51,032 nt of DNA from a bacterium (GCA_016934675.1 JAFGSJ010000055.1:1-51032), one strand, 5' to 3'. Shown: positions 1-9,167, numbered from the stretch's first letter. Notes: generated from the sequence alone by a model not told the origin. A program made the numbers and translations.

Positions 1-604
1 ATTCTTCGATCGGCCGACCGATCCATTCCGCGGCGACGCGTGAGACATAGTAATGCGATGTGCCGTGAAAGCCATAGCGTCTGATCCCCCAGCGTTTATA
101 CAAATTATAGGGTAAGCCGTAAATGAAGGCATGTCGGGGCATTTTTTGATGAAAAGCGGTATCGAATACGCCGACCTGTAACGCATCCGGCAGCAAGGCG
201 ATCGAGGCAGAGATACCGCTCAGATTGGCCGGGTTATGGAGAGGGGCCAACTCGATACATTTGGTGATATCATCGAGGACCTCGGTCGTAATCTTGACTG
301 AATGAGCGAAACGCTCACCCCCGTGGACCACGCGGTGCCCGACGGCCTCGATTTCGGACCGTGACTTCAAGACCCCATATTCCGGGTGTCCCAGGCAACC
401 GATCACGGCTGACAGGGCTTGGGTATGGTTCAGGATTTCTCGTGTCTCGCGAATACTGTCATCTTTATACGTTTTCATGGTGATGATGGCGGCGGAAGTC
501 CCCACTTTTTCAACCATGCCTTTGGCCACGACTTTTTCATCGGTCATATCGAGCAATTGGAATTTGACCGATGAACTTCCACAATTCAAGACTAAGATTT
601 TCAT
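1..604 (-). CDS. ackA: Acetate kinase, N-terminal part (runs off the left edge)
   Basis: Acetate kinase interconverts acetyl phosphate + ADP and acetate + ATP in the cytoplasm, the last ATP-yielding step of acetate fermentation. Translating the minus strand from the ATG at 604 gives about 201 residues without a stop. The start MKILVLNCGSSSVKF carries the ASKHA phosphate-binding loop, followed by GHRVVHGGE, FDTAFHQKMP and YGFHGTSHYYVS, all acetate kinase signatures. Roughly the first half of a protein of about 400 residues is present. The start lies 4 nt after the stop of the upstream hydroxyacyl-CoA dehydrogenase gene, whose last codons supply a GAGGATAGG ribosome-binding site, so translation is probably coupled. 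Butyrate kinase is a related possibility, but the GFHGTSH and FDTAFH motifs favour acetate kinase. Confidence 0.9.
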   Translation of the reverse strand, partial: MKILVLNCGSSSVKFQLLDMTDEKVVAKGMVEKVGTSAAIITMKTYKDDSIRETREILNHTQALSAVIGCLGHPEYGVLKSRSEIEAVGHRVVHGGERFAHSVKITTEVLDDITKCIELAPLHNPANLSGISASIALLPDALQVGVFDTAFHQKMPRHAFIYGLPYNLYKRWGIRRYGFHGTSHYYVSRVAAEWIGRPIEE

Positions 605-608
605 AGTT

Positions 609-1493
609 CTACCTATCCTCTGGTTCGTCAATACGGTTCAACTGATCATCATACTCGAAGAAACCCTTTTTGGTTTTCTTGCCCAGTCTTTTGGCCCGGA
701 CCATTTTGCGGAGGAGCGGGCAGGGTCGATATTTGACATCGCCCAGGTCACGAAAGAGGACCTCCAACCAGCTCATGACCTCATCGAGTCCGATCGTATC
801 GGCCAATTCAAGCGGTCCCATCGAGAAATCGTATCCGATCCTGATGGCTTTATCGATGTCTCGAGCAGTCGCCACGCCCTCCATCAAAGTATACATGGCT
901 TCATTGATGAAAGGCAGAATGACCCGAGTGGTAATGAAACCCGGCGACTCGAAGACCTCGACCGCTTCCTTGCCCACGAGTTTGACCAGGTCTTTGGCCT
1001 GGACATAAGTATCATCAGAGGTATCCAGGCCCCGAATGACTTCAACCACCATCCTTCGAGTTGGCGGATAGAGAAAATGCAAGCCTATGACCTTGTCCGG
1101 ACGTTTGGTCGCCTCAGCCAACTCGGAAATACTCAGTGACGAGGTGCAACTGGCCAGAATGACTTCGGTGCGGGTCAGGCTGTCGAGTTTCTCGAACAGT
1201 TTCACCTTTTCCCGCAGGTCCTCGAAAATGGCCTCCATGACGAAATCGACCCCGGCGATATCTTCGAGATTACTGGTCGTTTTAATGTTGGCCAGCAACA
1301 CTTTTTTCTCACTGTTGGTCAACTCGTACTTGGCGATCCGGCGATCAAGGCCTTCGGACAACCTCTTCAAAAAATCATCAATATCAGCTTGAGTAAGGCC
1401 AACCACGGTCACATTCAACCCTACTTTCGAGAAGACCAGGGAAAGGCCCCGACCCATCTCTCCTGTCCCGATTACTCCGATTTTTTTAATCAT
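609..1493 (-). CDS. hbd: 3-hydroxyacyl-CoA (3-hydroxybutyryl-CoA) dehydrogenase
   Basis: NAD(P)-dependent oxidation of 3-hydroxyacyl-CoA to 3-oxoacyl-CoA, or the reverse during butyrate-type fermentation. The 294-residue length is typical of the short stand-alone HBD form. An N-terminal Rossmann fold has the GTGEMG loop (residues 9-14). The catalytic region shows CTSSLSISE (S119), GLHFLYPP (H139) and E151. The C-terminal helical domain has SPGFITTRV, then GYDFSMGPLELADTIGLD and a KKTKKGFFEY tail. It follows ndk by 42 nt and precedes ackA by 4 nt. No crotonase or thiolase lies in the window, so the pathway (butyrate synthesis or beta-oxidation) is not decided here. The symbol is by family; the substrate chain length is inferred. 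Confidence 0.88.
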   Translation of the reverse strand: MIKKIGVIGTGEMGRGLSLVFSKVGLNVTVVGLTQADIDDFLKRLSEGLDRRIAKYELTNSEKKVLLANIKTTSNLEDIAGVDFVMEAIFEDLREKVKLFEKLDSLTRTEVILASCTSSLSISELAEATKRPDKVIGLHFLYPPTRRMVVEVIRGLDTSDDTYVQAKDLVKLVGKEAVEVFESPGFITTRVILPFINEAMYTLMEGVATARDIDKAIRIGYDFSMGPLELADTIGLDEVMSWLEVLFRDLGDVKYRPCPLLRKMVRAKRLGKKTKKGFFEYDDQLNRIDEPEDR

Positions 1494-1535
1494 CTCACAC
1501 TCCCTGTAACATATATTGTGATATTTGAAATCTGT

Positions 1536-1952
1536 TCAAATGTGTAGCTCGAGTTCATTGAAAAAGAACGAAATTTCACGGGCAGCGGTTTCAGGAGCAT
1601 CCGAGCCATGGATCGAGTTGCGTTCGACATTTTCCGCGAAACGGGCCCGGATAGTGCCGGCTTCGGCCTGAGCCGGATTGGTCGCGCCCATGACCGAACG
1701 GAGAGTGCTGATGGCTTGTTCTCCTTCGAGCACGGCCACGACGACCGGTCCCGTGGTCATATAGTCGGTTAAACTCTTATAAAAGGGTCGTTCGCGATGG
1801 ACCGCATAGAATGCCTCGGCATCTTTTTTGGTGAGCCGGACCCGTTTCAGGGCGATAATGCGCAGGCCATTTTGTTCGAGTTGGGCCAGGATGGTCCCGA
1901 TCAGGTTTCTGGCCACAGCGTCAGGTTTGATGATGGTGAGTGTTCGTTCCAT
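1536..1952 (-). CDS. ndk: Nucleoside diphosphate kinase
   Basis: Transfers the gamma phosphate between nucleoside di- and triphosphates through a phosphohistidine. The 138-residue protein is of usual length and starts [13 protein letters not shown]. It has the active-site NSIHGSD motif with the catalytic histidine at 115, and the nucleotide-binding [15 protein letters not shown] segment. It sits 9 nt after korC and 42 nt before the hydroxyacyl-CoA dehydrogenase gene, in the same direction. Its place directly behind sucCD and the kor genes fits a role in equilibrating ATP/GTP made by succinyl-CoA ligase; that functional link is inferred. Confidence 0.95.
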   Translation of the reverse strand: MERTLTIIKPDAVARNLIGTILAQLEQNGLRIIALKRVRLTKKDAEAFYAVHRERPFYKSLTDYMTTGPVVVAVLEGEQAISTLRSVMGATNPAQAEAGTIRARFAENVERNSIHGSDAPETAAREISFFFNELELHI

Positions 1953-1961
1953 GATGACTCC

Positions 1962-2510
1962 TCAGCCCAGTAATGCCTGGGCGACAGTATAACCCTCTTT
2001 CAGAGCCCGTCGGTTCAGTTCTTCTGTTCCGCGTGGGACCCTGGCCAGCACGGCGGATTCGATCGAAGCATACGAGACAACGTTGGTCAGGGCCACAAGC
2101 GCCCCCAGGGCCACGATATTGGCGACCAGTAATTTACCAATCTTGTTCTTGGCGATATCGATGATGGGCAGTTTGTAGACCGTATAATCGCGCTCGGGCA
2201 CATCAGTCACCAGCTCGGAATCAACGAGCACGGTCCCGCCCGGCAGAACATCCTGACTATACGCATCGCAGGATTTCTGGGTCAGGGCCAGTAAAAAATT
2301 GATGTTCGTCGCTTTGGGGTAATCGATTTCATCGTTACTGATAATGACCTCTGACTTGCTGGCACCTCCCCGGGCTTCCGGACCGTAAGACTGGCTCTGG
2401 ACGGCATTCTTGCCGTCATAGATCGCGGCAGCTTCGGCGAGTATGACCCCGGCCAGGATCAGTCCCTGGCCACCCGACCCGCTTAAACGTAGTTCATATC
2501 TCGAACCCAT
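1962..2510 (-). CDS. korC: 2-oxoglutarate:ferredoxin oxidoreductase, gamma subunit
   Basis: Gamma subunit of a four-subunit 2-oxoacid:ferredoxin oxidoreductase that interconverts 2-oxoglutarate + CoA + oxidised ferredoxin and succinyl-CoA + CO2 + reduced ferredoxin. The 182 residues match the POR/KOR gamma family: the N-terminal RLSGSGGQGLILAG loop, then QSQSYGPEARGGASKSEV and the TNINFLLALTQ segment. It lies 49 nt downstream of korB. Assignment to 2-oxoglutarate rather than branched-chain 2-oxoacids rests on the adjacent sucCD and mdh genes. Confidence 0.88.
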   Translation of the reverse strand: MGSRYELRLSGSGGQGLILAGVILAEAAAIYDGKNAVQSQSYGPEARGGASKSEVIISNDEIDYPKATNINFLLALTQKSCDAYSQDVLPGGTVLVDSELVTDVPERDYTVYKLPIIDIAKNKIGKLLVANIVALGALVALTNVVSYASIESAVLARVPRGTEELNRRALKEGYTVAQALLG

Positions 2511-2559
2511 GTTGTTACTCCTCTTGTTACCTATCTTTCATGTTGACCATGCCCTCGAC

Positions 2560-3375
2560 TCACGAAGCCTGTGACAACCGTTCGGAGAGCTGGTGATATG
2601 CATCGCAGTATTCCGGCCGGTCCTGATCGAGGAACAGTCCGATCGGAAATTTCCCCTGTCTTTCCTCGTTAGTCATTGTTTCCCATTTCTTGATGGGGAC
2701 GGCCTGGTCCTTGAGTTGTTGGAGCATATTGACCGGGGTCCCCAGTTTATTGTAACGGCCATACGAAGTCGGACAGGGCGACATAATCTCGACCACGGCA
2801 AAGCCCTTCTTTTCGAAAGCGTTGAGAATCAATTTGTCCAGGGCCGGAACATGGTAGGCCGTTCCGCGGGCGACATAGGTCGCCCCGACGCCCTTGGCCA
2901 CCTCCACGATATTGAACGGCGGATCGATTGCCCCATAGGGAGCGGTCGAGGCCCGTTTGCCCAGGGGTGTTGCAGGCGAGACCTGACCGCCGGTCATGCC
3001 GTAAATATGATTGTTAAAGATCAGGACGGTCAAATCAATGTTCCGCCGGGCAGCATGGATGAAATGGTTACCGCCGATCGCCAGCGCATCGCCATCACCG
3101 CTGACCACAATCACATGTAATTTGGGATTGGCCAGTTTGACCCCGGTGGCGAAGGGAATGGCCCGGCCATGGGTCGTATGAAGCGTGTTGAAATCGACGT
3201 AACCGGGCGTACGCGATGAGCAGCCGATGCCCGAAACCAGAACGATTTCATCATTCTGCCAACCGATTTTGGCGATGGCCCGCAGCATGGATTTCAAGGC
3301 GATGCCATCACCGCAGCCGGCACACCAGATATGGGGAAATCTATTCAAACGAAGATAGGGTCTATATTGGTCCAT
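2560..3375 (-). CDS. korB: 2-oxoglutarate:ferredoxin oxidoreductase, beta (thiamine diphosphate) subunit
   Basis: The beta subunit binds thiamine diphosphate and an iron-sulfur cluster and carries the decarboxylation chemistry. The 271-residue protein shows the early HIWCAGCGDGIALK cysteine motif, GIGCSSR, the HGRAIPFATGVK segment, and the ThDP/Mg motif beginning SGDGDALAIGGNHFIHA and continuing to NNHIYGMTGGQ. The cluster-ligating cysteines CAGC and GIGC and a later MSPCPTSYGR are present. The gene starts 3 nt after the korA stop, implying coupled translation and stoichiometric subunits. Confidence 0.92.
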   Translation of the reverse strand: MDQYRPYLRLNRFPHIWCAGCGDGIALKSMLRAIAKIGWQNDEIVLVSGIGCSSRTPGYVDFNTLHTTHGRAIPFATGVKLANPKLHVIVVSGDGDALAIGGNHFIHAARRNIDLTVLIFNNHIYGMTGGQVSPATPLGKRASTAPYGAIDPPFNIVEVAKGVGATYVARGTAYHVPALDKLILNAFEKKGFAVVEIMSPCPTSYGRYNKLGTPVNMLQQLKDQAVPIKKWETMTNEERQGKFPIGLFLDQDRPEYCDAYHQLSERLSQAS

Positions 3376-3378
3376 GAG

Positions 3379-4518
3379 TCAGAACTCCTTCAATTTCTGA
3401 ACGATCAATTGGGGTGCAATCGGTTCGCCATCAACCTTGTTGAGGCCGACAACTCGTGCTTTGCCGTGGACCGCCCGTTCCACTTCGAGTATCATCTGAC
3501 CTAAATTGAGCTCGGGTACCAGGACCAGATCGGCCCGGGAAGCGATTTCCTCGAGCTCCTTATCCGGGAAAGGCCAGAGCGTCATGGGCTTGAAAAAACC
3601 GACCTTGTCACCCTGTTCGCGCATCAGTCGCGTGGCCCGCATTGCTGAACGTGCCGTTGAGCCATAGGCCACGATAAGTTTCCGGCAATCATCGATCGCT
3701 TCGGTCTCGTATTGCACGATTTCATCCCGATATCGTTCGAGCTTGCGTAATTTACGGTTGTTCATCCGGCCAATCTCGTGATTGTCGTTGGTCGGAAAAC
3801 CGGTCATATCATGGTTCAGACCGGTCACATGAAAACGATAACCCTCGCCGAAATTGGCCAGCGGTGGGACCAGGTCCTCTGTATACTCATAGGGACTATA
3901 TTCATCAGGGCTGACTGTCGGCTTCTTGCGGGGGACGATCTCGATCTCACCCGGTTCGGGCATGATCATCTTCTCACGCATATGCCCAATGATCTCGTCC
4001 ATGAGTAGAATAACCGGAGTACGGTACTTTTCGGATAGATTGAAGGCCCTGACGGTCTGATAGAAAATTTCCGGAATGGTCGAGGGGGCCAGGGCGATGG
4101 TTGGATGATCGCCATGTGTCCCCCAGCGAGCTTGCATCACATCCGCCTGTGAGACCATGGTCGGCAGGCCGGTACTCGGACCGCCGCGCATGACATTGAC
4201 CACGACACAGGGTATCTCGGTCATACAGGCGAAACCAAGATTTTCCTGTTTCAGGGAGAAACCGGGACCGCTCGTGGCTGTAAGGCTTTTGGCCCCACCA
4301 AGGGCCGCGCCGATGACACACGCCATGGCCGCGATCTCATCCTCCATCTGAATGAAAACGCCACCGCTCTTGGGTAACTGTAAGGACATCAGCTCGGCGA
4401 TTTCGGATGAGGGCGTGATCGGATAACCGGCGAAAAAATTGCATCCGGCCGCCAGAGCCCCTTCCGCACAAGCGTGATTGCCCTGCATAAAACGCACGTT
4501 TTTGTTCGCTCCATTCAT
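3379..4518 (-). CDS. korA: 2-oxoglutarate:ferredoxin oxidoreductase, alpha subunit
   Basis: The alpha subunit contains the pyrimidine-binding and transketolase C-terminal domains of the ThDP enzyme. The 379-residue protein opens with GNHACAEGALAAGCNFFAGY and PITPSSEIAE, the classic KorA/VorA N-terminus. It then shows QMEDEIAAMACVIGAALGG, the SGPGFSLKQENLGFA loop, and VNVMRGGPSTGLPT. The C-terminal half has AYGSTARSA and KPMTLWPFPDKEL. It follows the small ferredoxin subunit gene by 23 nt and is 3 nt from korB. A 2-oxoisovalerate role (Vor) is the main alternative, but flanking TCA-cycle genes support Kor. Confidence 0.92.
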   Translation of the reverse strand: MNGANKNVRFMQGNHACAEGALAAGCNFFAGYPITPSSEIAELMSLQLPKSGGVFIQMEDEIAAMACVIGAALGGAKSLTATSGPGFSLKQENLGFACMTEIPCVVVNVMRGGPSTGLPTMVSQADVMQARWGTHGDHPTIALAPSTIPEIFYQTVRAFNLSEKYRTPVILLMDEIIGHMREKMIMPEPGEIEIVPRKKPTVSPDEYSPYEYTEDLVPPLANFGEGYRFHVTGLNHDMTGFPTNDNHEIGRMNNRKLRKLERYRDEIVQYETEAIDDCRKLIVAYGSTARSAMRATRLMREQGDKVGFFKPMTLWPFPDKELEEIASRADLVLVPELNLGQMILEVERAVHGKARVVGLNKVDGEPIAPQLIVQKLKEF

Positions 4519-4541
4519 TGTAAATCTATCTCCTTTATCAT

Positions 4542-4793
4542 CTAATCCGCAGCATTATCATCCGCTCCGGCTTTCTCCACGGTGATGGCAAAATCCGGGC
4601 ACCTGTATTCGCAAAGCATACAAGCGGTGCATTGATCGATATGGGCTACAACGGGATAAAAACCCTGCATTTCCAGAACATGGGTCGGACAGAATTCGAC
4701 ACAAATTTCGCAACTCTTACACCAATCCTTATTGATGGTAATGATCGGAGGTGCTTTTTTCCTTTTTTTGGTTACGACACTTTCGTCACTCAT
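4542..4793 (-). CDS. korD: 2-oxoglutarate:ferredoxin oxidoreductase, delta (ferredoxin-like) subunit
   Basis: Small 83-residue electron-transfer subunit with two [4Fe-4S] motifs: CKSCEICVEFCP and CTACMLCEYRCP. The start is taken at the ATG at 4793 (MSDESVVTKK) because AAAAAAGGAT precedes it at good distance and the longer reading would overlap sucD by 29 nt. The basic stretch KKRKKAPP before the first cluster motif is usual for delta subunits. It is placed between sucD (19 nt) and korA (23 nt), the common D-A-B-C order. Confidence 0.9.
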   Translation of the reverse strand: MSDESVVTKKRKKAPPIITINKDWCKSCEICVEFCPTHVLEMQGFYPVVAHIDQCTACMLCEYRCPDFAITVEKAGADDNAAD

Positions 4794-4812
4794 AACAGTA
4801 TCCTTTTTTCCA

Positions 4813-5682
4813 TTAGTGCAATTGTTTGGCCATGGTTTCACCGATCAGGGCCGGTGATTCCGCGACCGCAATACCTGCAGCGCGCAGTGCGGTAATTTTT
4901 TCGGCGGCAGTCCCCTTGCCTCCGGATATGATGGCACCGGCATGTCCCATCCGTCGTCCCGGCGGGGCCGTTCGTCCAGCGATGAAGGCTGTCACCGGTT
5001 TGGTCATGTGCTCTTTGACAAAAACGGCCGCCTCTTCTTCGGCGGTGCCCCCGATCTCTCCGATCATGACCACACCCTTTGTGTCCGGGTCCTTTTGAAA
5101 CAATTCGAGACAATCAATGAACGAAGTGCCCACGATAGGGTCACCACCGATACCGATACAGCTCGTCTGGCCGAGTCCCTGCTCGGTCAATTGATTGACT
5201 GCTTCATAGGTCAAGGTGCCCGAGCGTGAGACCACTCCTATCGGACCGGGCAGGTGAATCTGGGCTGGCATGATCCCGATCTTGCATTGCCCCGGTGAAA
5301 TGATACCCGGACAATTCGGACCGATCAAGCGGGCACCGTTTCTCTTGACATAATGGTATACTTTGATCATATCGATCGTGGGAATGCCCTCGGTAATACA
5401 AACTACCAGCTTGATCCCGGCTTCCACCGCCTCCATAACCGCATCCGCGGCAAAGGCCGGAGGTACGAATATGACTGAAGCCGTCGGCCCGGTCGCCCTG
5501 ACCGCATCTGAAACCATATTATAAACCGGCACATCCAGAATTTTTTGACCGCCTTTTCCGGGTGTCACACCGGCGACCACATGTGTGCCGTAATCGATCA
5601 TCTTCTGGGTGTGAAAGGTGCCCTCGGCCCCGGTTATGCCCTGGACCAGAACACGCGTCTCGTTATTGACCAGAATACTCAT
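4813..5682 (-). CDS. sucD: Succinyl-CoA ligase (ADP/GDP-forming), alpha subunit
   Basis: Together with SucC it interconverts succinyl-CoA + NDP + Pi and succinate + CoA + NTP. The 289 residues are full length. The CoA-binding Rossmann domain shows [16 protein letters not shown] and GVTPGKGG. The ligase domain has [16 protein letters not shown] and SRSGTLTYE. The phosphohistidine lies in [10 protein letters not shown] (H247), and the GGKGTAAEK motif follows. It begins 21 nt after sucC. With Kor it forms the 2-oxoglutarate to succinate segment, usable oxidatively or reductively. Confidence 0.95.
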   Translation of the reverse strand: MSILVNNETRVLVQGITGAEGTFHTQKMIDYGTHVVAGVTPGKGGQKILDVPVYNMVSDAVRATGPTASVIFVPPAFAADAVMEAVEAGIKLVVCITEGIPTIDMIKVYHYVKRNGARLIGPNCPGIISPGQCKIGIMPAQIHLPGPIGVVSRSGTLTYEAVNQLTEQGLGQTSCIGIGGDPIVGTSFIDCLELFQKDPDTKGVVMIGEIGGTAEEEAAVFVKEHMTKPVTAFIAGRTAPPGRRMGHAGAIISGGKGTAAEKITALRAAGIAVAESPALIGETMAKQLH

Positions 5683-5703
5683 TGTATCCCCCTTGGAGCG
5701 GTA

Positions 5704-6870
5704 TTAATGCTGCCCCGAAATCGCCGCCACAACCTTCTCAGCCGCTTCCTTCATGTTCTCAGCCACCACGAAAGGCAGTGATGAACCCTGTAATATCTGG
5801 CGGGCTTCCTCATAATTCGTGCCTTTCAATCGCACCACGATCGGAACCGCAACGTTGATCTTCTTGACGGCTTCGAGAATACCCTGGGCAACCATATCAC
5901 AGCGGACGATACCACCAAAAATGTTGATCAGGACCGCTTTGACCTTTTCATCTGACATCAGAATCCGGAAAGCATGCTCGACCCGCTCGACATTCGCACC
6001 ACCACCCACATCAAGAAAATTGGCCGGCTCACCACCGGCAAGCTTGATATTGTCCATGGTGGCCATGGCCAGACCCGCGCCATTGACCATACAACCGATT
6101 GTCCCATCCAGTTTGATATAATTCAGATCATACTTCGAGGCCTCGATCTCGAGCGACTCTTCCTCATCCAGATCACGGTAGGACTGCAACTCCTTATGAC
6201 GGCACACGGCATTATCATCGAAATTCATCTTGGCATCGAGGGCCAGTATGTCCCCACTCTTTGTGACGATCAAGGGATTGATCTCAGCCAGCGAGCAGTC
6301 CATCTCGACAAACGCTCGATACATGTTCAGGATGAACTGGGCGGCCTTACGGGCCTGGGCTCCCCTCAAACTGAGCCTGAATGCCAGCCGCAAAGCCTGA
6401 AAAGGCTGCAAACCCCAACAGGGATCGATCCATTCCTTGATGATTTTCTCCGGATTGGTGGCGGCTACCTCCTCGATTTCCATCCCACCGGCCTCACTGG
6501 CCATGATCACAATCCGCTGGACCGCCCGATCGATCACTACGCCCAGGTACAGCTCCTTCTCGATATCCATGGCCTCTTCTATCAGCAAACGCTTGACAAT
6601 ACGGCCCTGTGGACCGGTCTGATGCGTGACCAGGTTCATCCCCAGAATGTCCCGGGCCAATTCCGCAGCATCCTGAGCATTGTCGGCCAGCTTGACGCCG
6701 CCGCCCTTGCCTCGACCTCCCGCATGAATCTGGGCCTTGACCACTACCTTTCCCCCTATCTCCTCAGCCACATGTTTCGCCTCATCGACTGAAAATGCCG
6801 CTTTACCGATAGGAAGCGGAACACCAAAACGTCGCAAGATCTCTTTGGCCTGGTATTCATGAATTTTCAT
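5704..6870 (-). CDS. sucC: Succinyl-CoA ligase, beta subunit
   Basis: The 388-residue nucleotide-binding ATP-grasp subunit. The start chosen is the ATG at 6870 ([20 protein letters not shown]) because GGGAGGAA lies just upstream; an in-frame ATG at 6915 would add 15 atypical residues. Visible motifs: [20 protein letters not shown] (ATP-grasp), [18 protein letters not shown], and the C-terminal FLDVGGGA and [10 protein letters not shown] motifs. First gene of the sucC-to-ackA run. Specificity for ATP or GTP is not evident. Confidence 0.95.
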   Translation of the reverse strand: MKIHEYQAKEILRRFGVPLPIGKAAFSVDEAKHVAEEIGGKVVVKAQIHAGGRGKGGGVKLADNAQDAAELARDILGMNLVTHQTGPQGRIVKRLLIEEAMDIEKELYLGVVIDRAVQRIVIMASEAGGMEIEEVAATNPEKIIKEWIDPCWGLQPFQALRLAFRLSLRGAQARKAAQFILNMYRAFVEMDCSLAEINPLIVTKSGDILALDAKMNFDDNAVCRHKELQSYRDLDEEESLEIEASKYDLNYIKLDGTIGCMVNGAGLAMATMDNIKLAGGEPANFLDVGGGANVERVEHAFRILMSDEKVKAVLINIFGGIVRCDMVAQGILEAVKKINVAVPIVVRLKGTNYEEARQILQGSSLPFVVAENMKEAAEKVVAAISGQH

Positions 6871-7205
6871 CGAAGGATTTCCTCCCGACACTTTTTTCTC
6901 GAGCCCATGTCTCACCTTGACTAAATAGTAGTATCAAATAATGTTTTCATATAGTAACATAGCATTCTAATACATAATACTTGCTTTTTCTACTTTCTCA
7001 GCATATTTTCTTGCCCTGAAGGTGTACCTACAGGACCCGCAACCAATAAAAAAGAGAAGTAATCAGCAAGGCTTCTTACCCCTCTTCAACATACGATAAA
7101 ACCGGTCAGACACCTCATCCTGTTCACGATGCCGGGGCTGCTCCTCAACCGAAAAACCGACACAATCACCAGAATGTGTGCGGTAGCGACCGTTTTTGAT
7201 CCGAA
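6871..7205. other. Intergenic region between mdh and sucC (335 nt)
   Basis: This stretch separates mdh from the sucC-led run, all transcribed leftward. It is AT-rich near 6920-7000, as expected for a promoter of sucC, with several TATA-like hexamers (for example TACTAT and TAGAAT on the minus strand), but I could not pair one convincingly with a -35 box. No strong hairpin with a T-tract was found after mdh. Short ORFs here look like noise. Confidence 0.5.
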
Positions 7206-8141
7206 TTACAGTTTTGTCTCGGCTACCGTCTTCTTTACCGCCTCGAGCGTATTGGCCAAAGCAGCTTTCTCTTCAGCAGTCAAAGAGACCTCGAGGACTT
7301 TCTCCACACCGCCTGCCCCTATTATGACCGGGACGCCGATGTAGTAGCCATTGATGCCGTATTCACCTTCGAGTAAAGCCGCACATGCCAGGACCCGCTT
7401 CTTGTCGAGCAGATAGGATTCCGCCATATCAATCGCTGCGGCTGCCGGACTGAAAAATGCGCTTCCGTTACCGAGTAACTTGACGATCTCCGTTCCCGCT
7501 TCCGCAGTTCTCTTCGAGATTGCTTCAAGCTTGTCCGCGGGCAACAGCTCGATCAGCGGAACGCCACCAACTGTGGCCAATCGGACCAGCGGCACCATGG
7601 TCGGGCCATGACCACCCAAAACCAAGGCACTGATATCCTGGACCGATACGCCCAACTCCATCGAAACAAACGCTTTGAAACGATTGGTATCAAGCACCCC
7701 GGCCATCCCAACCACCTGGTTCTTGGGAAAACCGGTCAACTTCTTGAAAACATAGACCATGGCATCGAGCGGATTCGTCAAAATAATGCAGAATGCTTTC
7801 GGGCAATATTTCTTCACGGCCTCAGCAACATCGGAAATGATCTTGATGTTGACATTCAGCAGGTCGTCCCGCGACATACCTGGCTTGCGAGGCAGACCAG
7901 CCGTGACGATGACGACATCCGAACCAGCCATCTTCGAAAAATCTCCGCTTCCCGCCAGGTCGATATCGCCGCCAAAAGACGGACGCATTTCCATGATATC
8001 CAAAGCCTTGCCCTGCACAAAACCCTCTTTCTCGGGGATATCAAACACAATGGCATTTCCCAATTGCTTCTGAGCGCAGAGTAAAGCCAATATGCCACCT
8101 ATCTGACCACCACCAACAAGAGCGATTTTCTTTCTTCCCAT
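7206..8141 (-). CDS. mdh: Malate dehydrogenase (LDH-like type)
   Basis: NAD-dependent malate/oxaloacetate interconversion. The 311-residue protein belongs to the lactate dehydrogenase-like MDH group. The dinucleotide loop is GGGQIGG, with acidic D34 at the end of beta-2 (VFDI) indicating NAD preference. The mobile loop GLPRKPGMSRDD supplies R85 and R91, the substrate-binding arginines of MDH, arguing against lactate dehydrogenase. NPLDAMVYV, D151-TNR154 and the catalytic H178 in LGGHGPTMVP are present. An AAGGAGGTAG site lies directly before the ATG. It is 335 nt upstream of sucC and may head the TCA block. Confidence 0.93.
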   Translation of the reverse strand: MGRKKIALVGGGQIGGILALLCAQKQLGNAIVFDIPEKEGFVQGKALDIMEMRPSFGGDIDLAGSGDFSKMAGSDVVIVTAGLPRKPGMSRDDLLNVNIKIISDVAEAVKKYCPKAFCIILTNPLDAMVYVFKKLTGFPKNQVVGMAGVLDTNRFKAFVSMELGVSVQDISALVLGGHGPTMVPLVRLATVGGVPLIELLPADKLEAISKRTAEAGTEIVKLLGNGSAFFSPAAAAIDMAESYLLDKKRVLACAALLEGEYGINGYYIGVPVIIGAGGVEKVLEVSLTAEEKAALANTLEAVKKTVAETKL

Positions 8142-8281
8142 GTTCTACCTCCTTGTAACGCACATGTGAATGGGAACTTCTCGGTTTCAAATCTCAACAA
8201 ACAGTCCCTGTATGGTCTGAACCACGTGATACTCTCGATTCCAAAGCTTGCAGTGTTACGAAAAAAGAGAATATCGCTCTT

Positions 8282-8310
8282 ATTATTAGTCATTCGTGTG
8301 CTACTGTCAA
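8282..8310 (-). promoter_or_regulatory. Sigma-70-type promoter for mdh
   Basis: On the minus strand a perfect -35 box TTGACA (8305-8310) is followed after exactly 17 nt by AATAAT (8282-8287; 5 of 6 matches to TATAAT). The predicted start is near 8275, leaving a 5' leader of about 130 nt before mdh. Confidence 0.7.
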
Positions 8311-8336
8311 CCTCATTTCAGATTTTATACGCTCGG

Positions 8337-8957
8337 TCAATCACGAATATTGACAACGAGATCATTTTCATCGAAATAGTAAAGTATTCTATCGAAACGG
8401 TTTTTAAAATAAACCAATTCCTTGGAGTCCAAACTCTGATTGAGAGGTTTGTCGGCATCAGAGCTGCCGAATTCCCTGCTGGGACTATAGGAAGGAGGGT
8501 ATCCAACCGCAAAAAATACGCCTTTCCTACTCATACCCTCGATGACTTTACCAAACTGAATCCCCTTTTGATCGACTTCATTGAGTCCTTCGAGCACCGG
8601 CGGGCTCTCCCCCAGAATTCTGCTGATAAACTTTTCATAACTGATTTGACAATTCCACATGTTGATCGAAAACTTTTCAGTTCGACCTTCGACTTTAAAC
8701 TTGAAAGTATTGCTCTTAACTTTAATGACAGTGACTTTTGAACCAATCGGAATAAAATCACCCGCCAAAATGTAGTTGAACCAATAAATTTTGCCCTGGT
8801 CTCGATACCAGAGATTGTGCTGTAAATAAAACTCCCTGTCTTTGTAATGCTCGACAATTTCCTTGAAATTCATGGCTTCGACCAGCCCGACACTGAACAA
8901 ACATAATAGAAAGCTAATGATTGTCGAATATAGACATCTCCTATTGTAGAAAAGCAT
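8337..8957 (-). CDS. Secreted protein with BamE/SmpA-like C-terminus
   Basis: Not recognised as a named gene. The 206-residue product starts at the ATG at 8957, chosen because AAGGAGG lies 5 nt upstream; it then opens with a signal peptide (RR followed by IISFLLCLFSVGLVEA). The mature part begins MNFKEIVEHY. The C-terminal half, from about residue 125, resembles the BamE/SmpA pattern: a GMSRKGVFFAVGYPP turn, then YFKNRFDRILYYFDENDLV, where one expects a lipoprotein-fold beta hairpin. There is no lipobox, so it is probably periplasmic. It lies between mdh and a repeat-rich patch and has its own sigma-54-type promoter. Function unknown; the BamE resemblance is by eye. Confidence 0.72.
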   Translation of the reverse strand: MLFYNRRCLYSTIISFLLCLFSVGLVEAMNFKEIVEHYKDREFYLQHNLWYRDQGKIYWFNYILAGDFIPIGSKVTVIKVKSNTFKFKVEGRTEKFSINMWNCQISYEKFISRILGESPPVLEGLNEVDQKGIQFGKVIEGMSRKGVFFAVGYPPSYSPSREFGSSDADKPLNQSLDSKELVYFKNRFDRILYYFDENDLVVNIRD

Positions 8958-9031
8958 GGTTGCCTCCTTTGCAGCATCTTGAAAGGATGATGAACCCCTC
9001 GTTAAAAGTTTTATATTCGTCTGAAATAGTA

Positions 9032-9050
9032 TAGCAAACATTATGCCACA
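9032..9050 (-). promoter_or_regulatory. Sigma-54-type (-24/-12) promoter
   Basis: The minus strand reads TGTGGCATAATGTTTGCTA. GG (9047-9046) and GC (9035-9034) are separated by exactly 10 nt, matching TGGCAy-N4-TTTGC of RpoN promoters. Transcription would start near 9022, about 65 nt before the ATG of the secreted protein gene at 8957. Confidence 0.65.
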
Positions 9051-9146
9051 ACACAGCTCTTTTTGTTACCCGTTGATGTATCGTTATCGGACGGGATGTA
9101 GCAGGTTATTTTCCCGGGCTTTACCGAAGTCGTGAAATATTCGTAT

Positions 9147-9167
9147 GTGGGTCAAAATTTGACCCAC
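9147..9167. repeat. Inverted repeat with 10-nt arms
   Basis: Arms GTGGGTCAAA and TTTGACCCAC flank a single central A, forming an almost continuous palindrome. The GGGTCA core recurs in the two direct repeats 70-100 nt downstream, so the three may share an origin. Confidence 0.8.
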
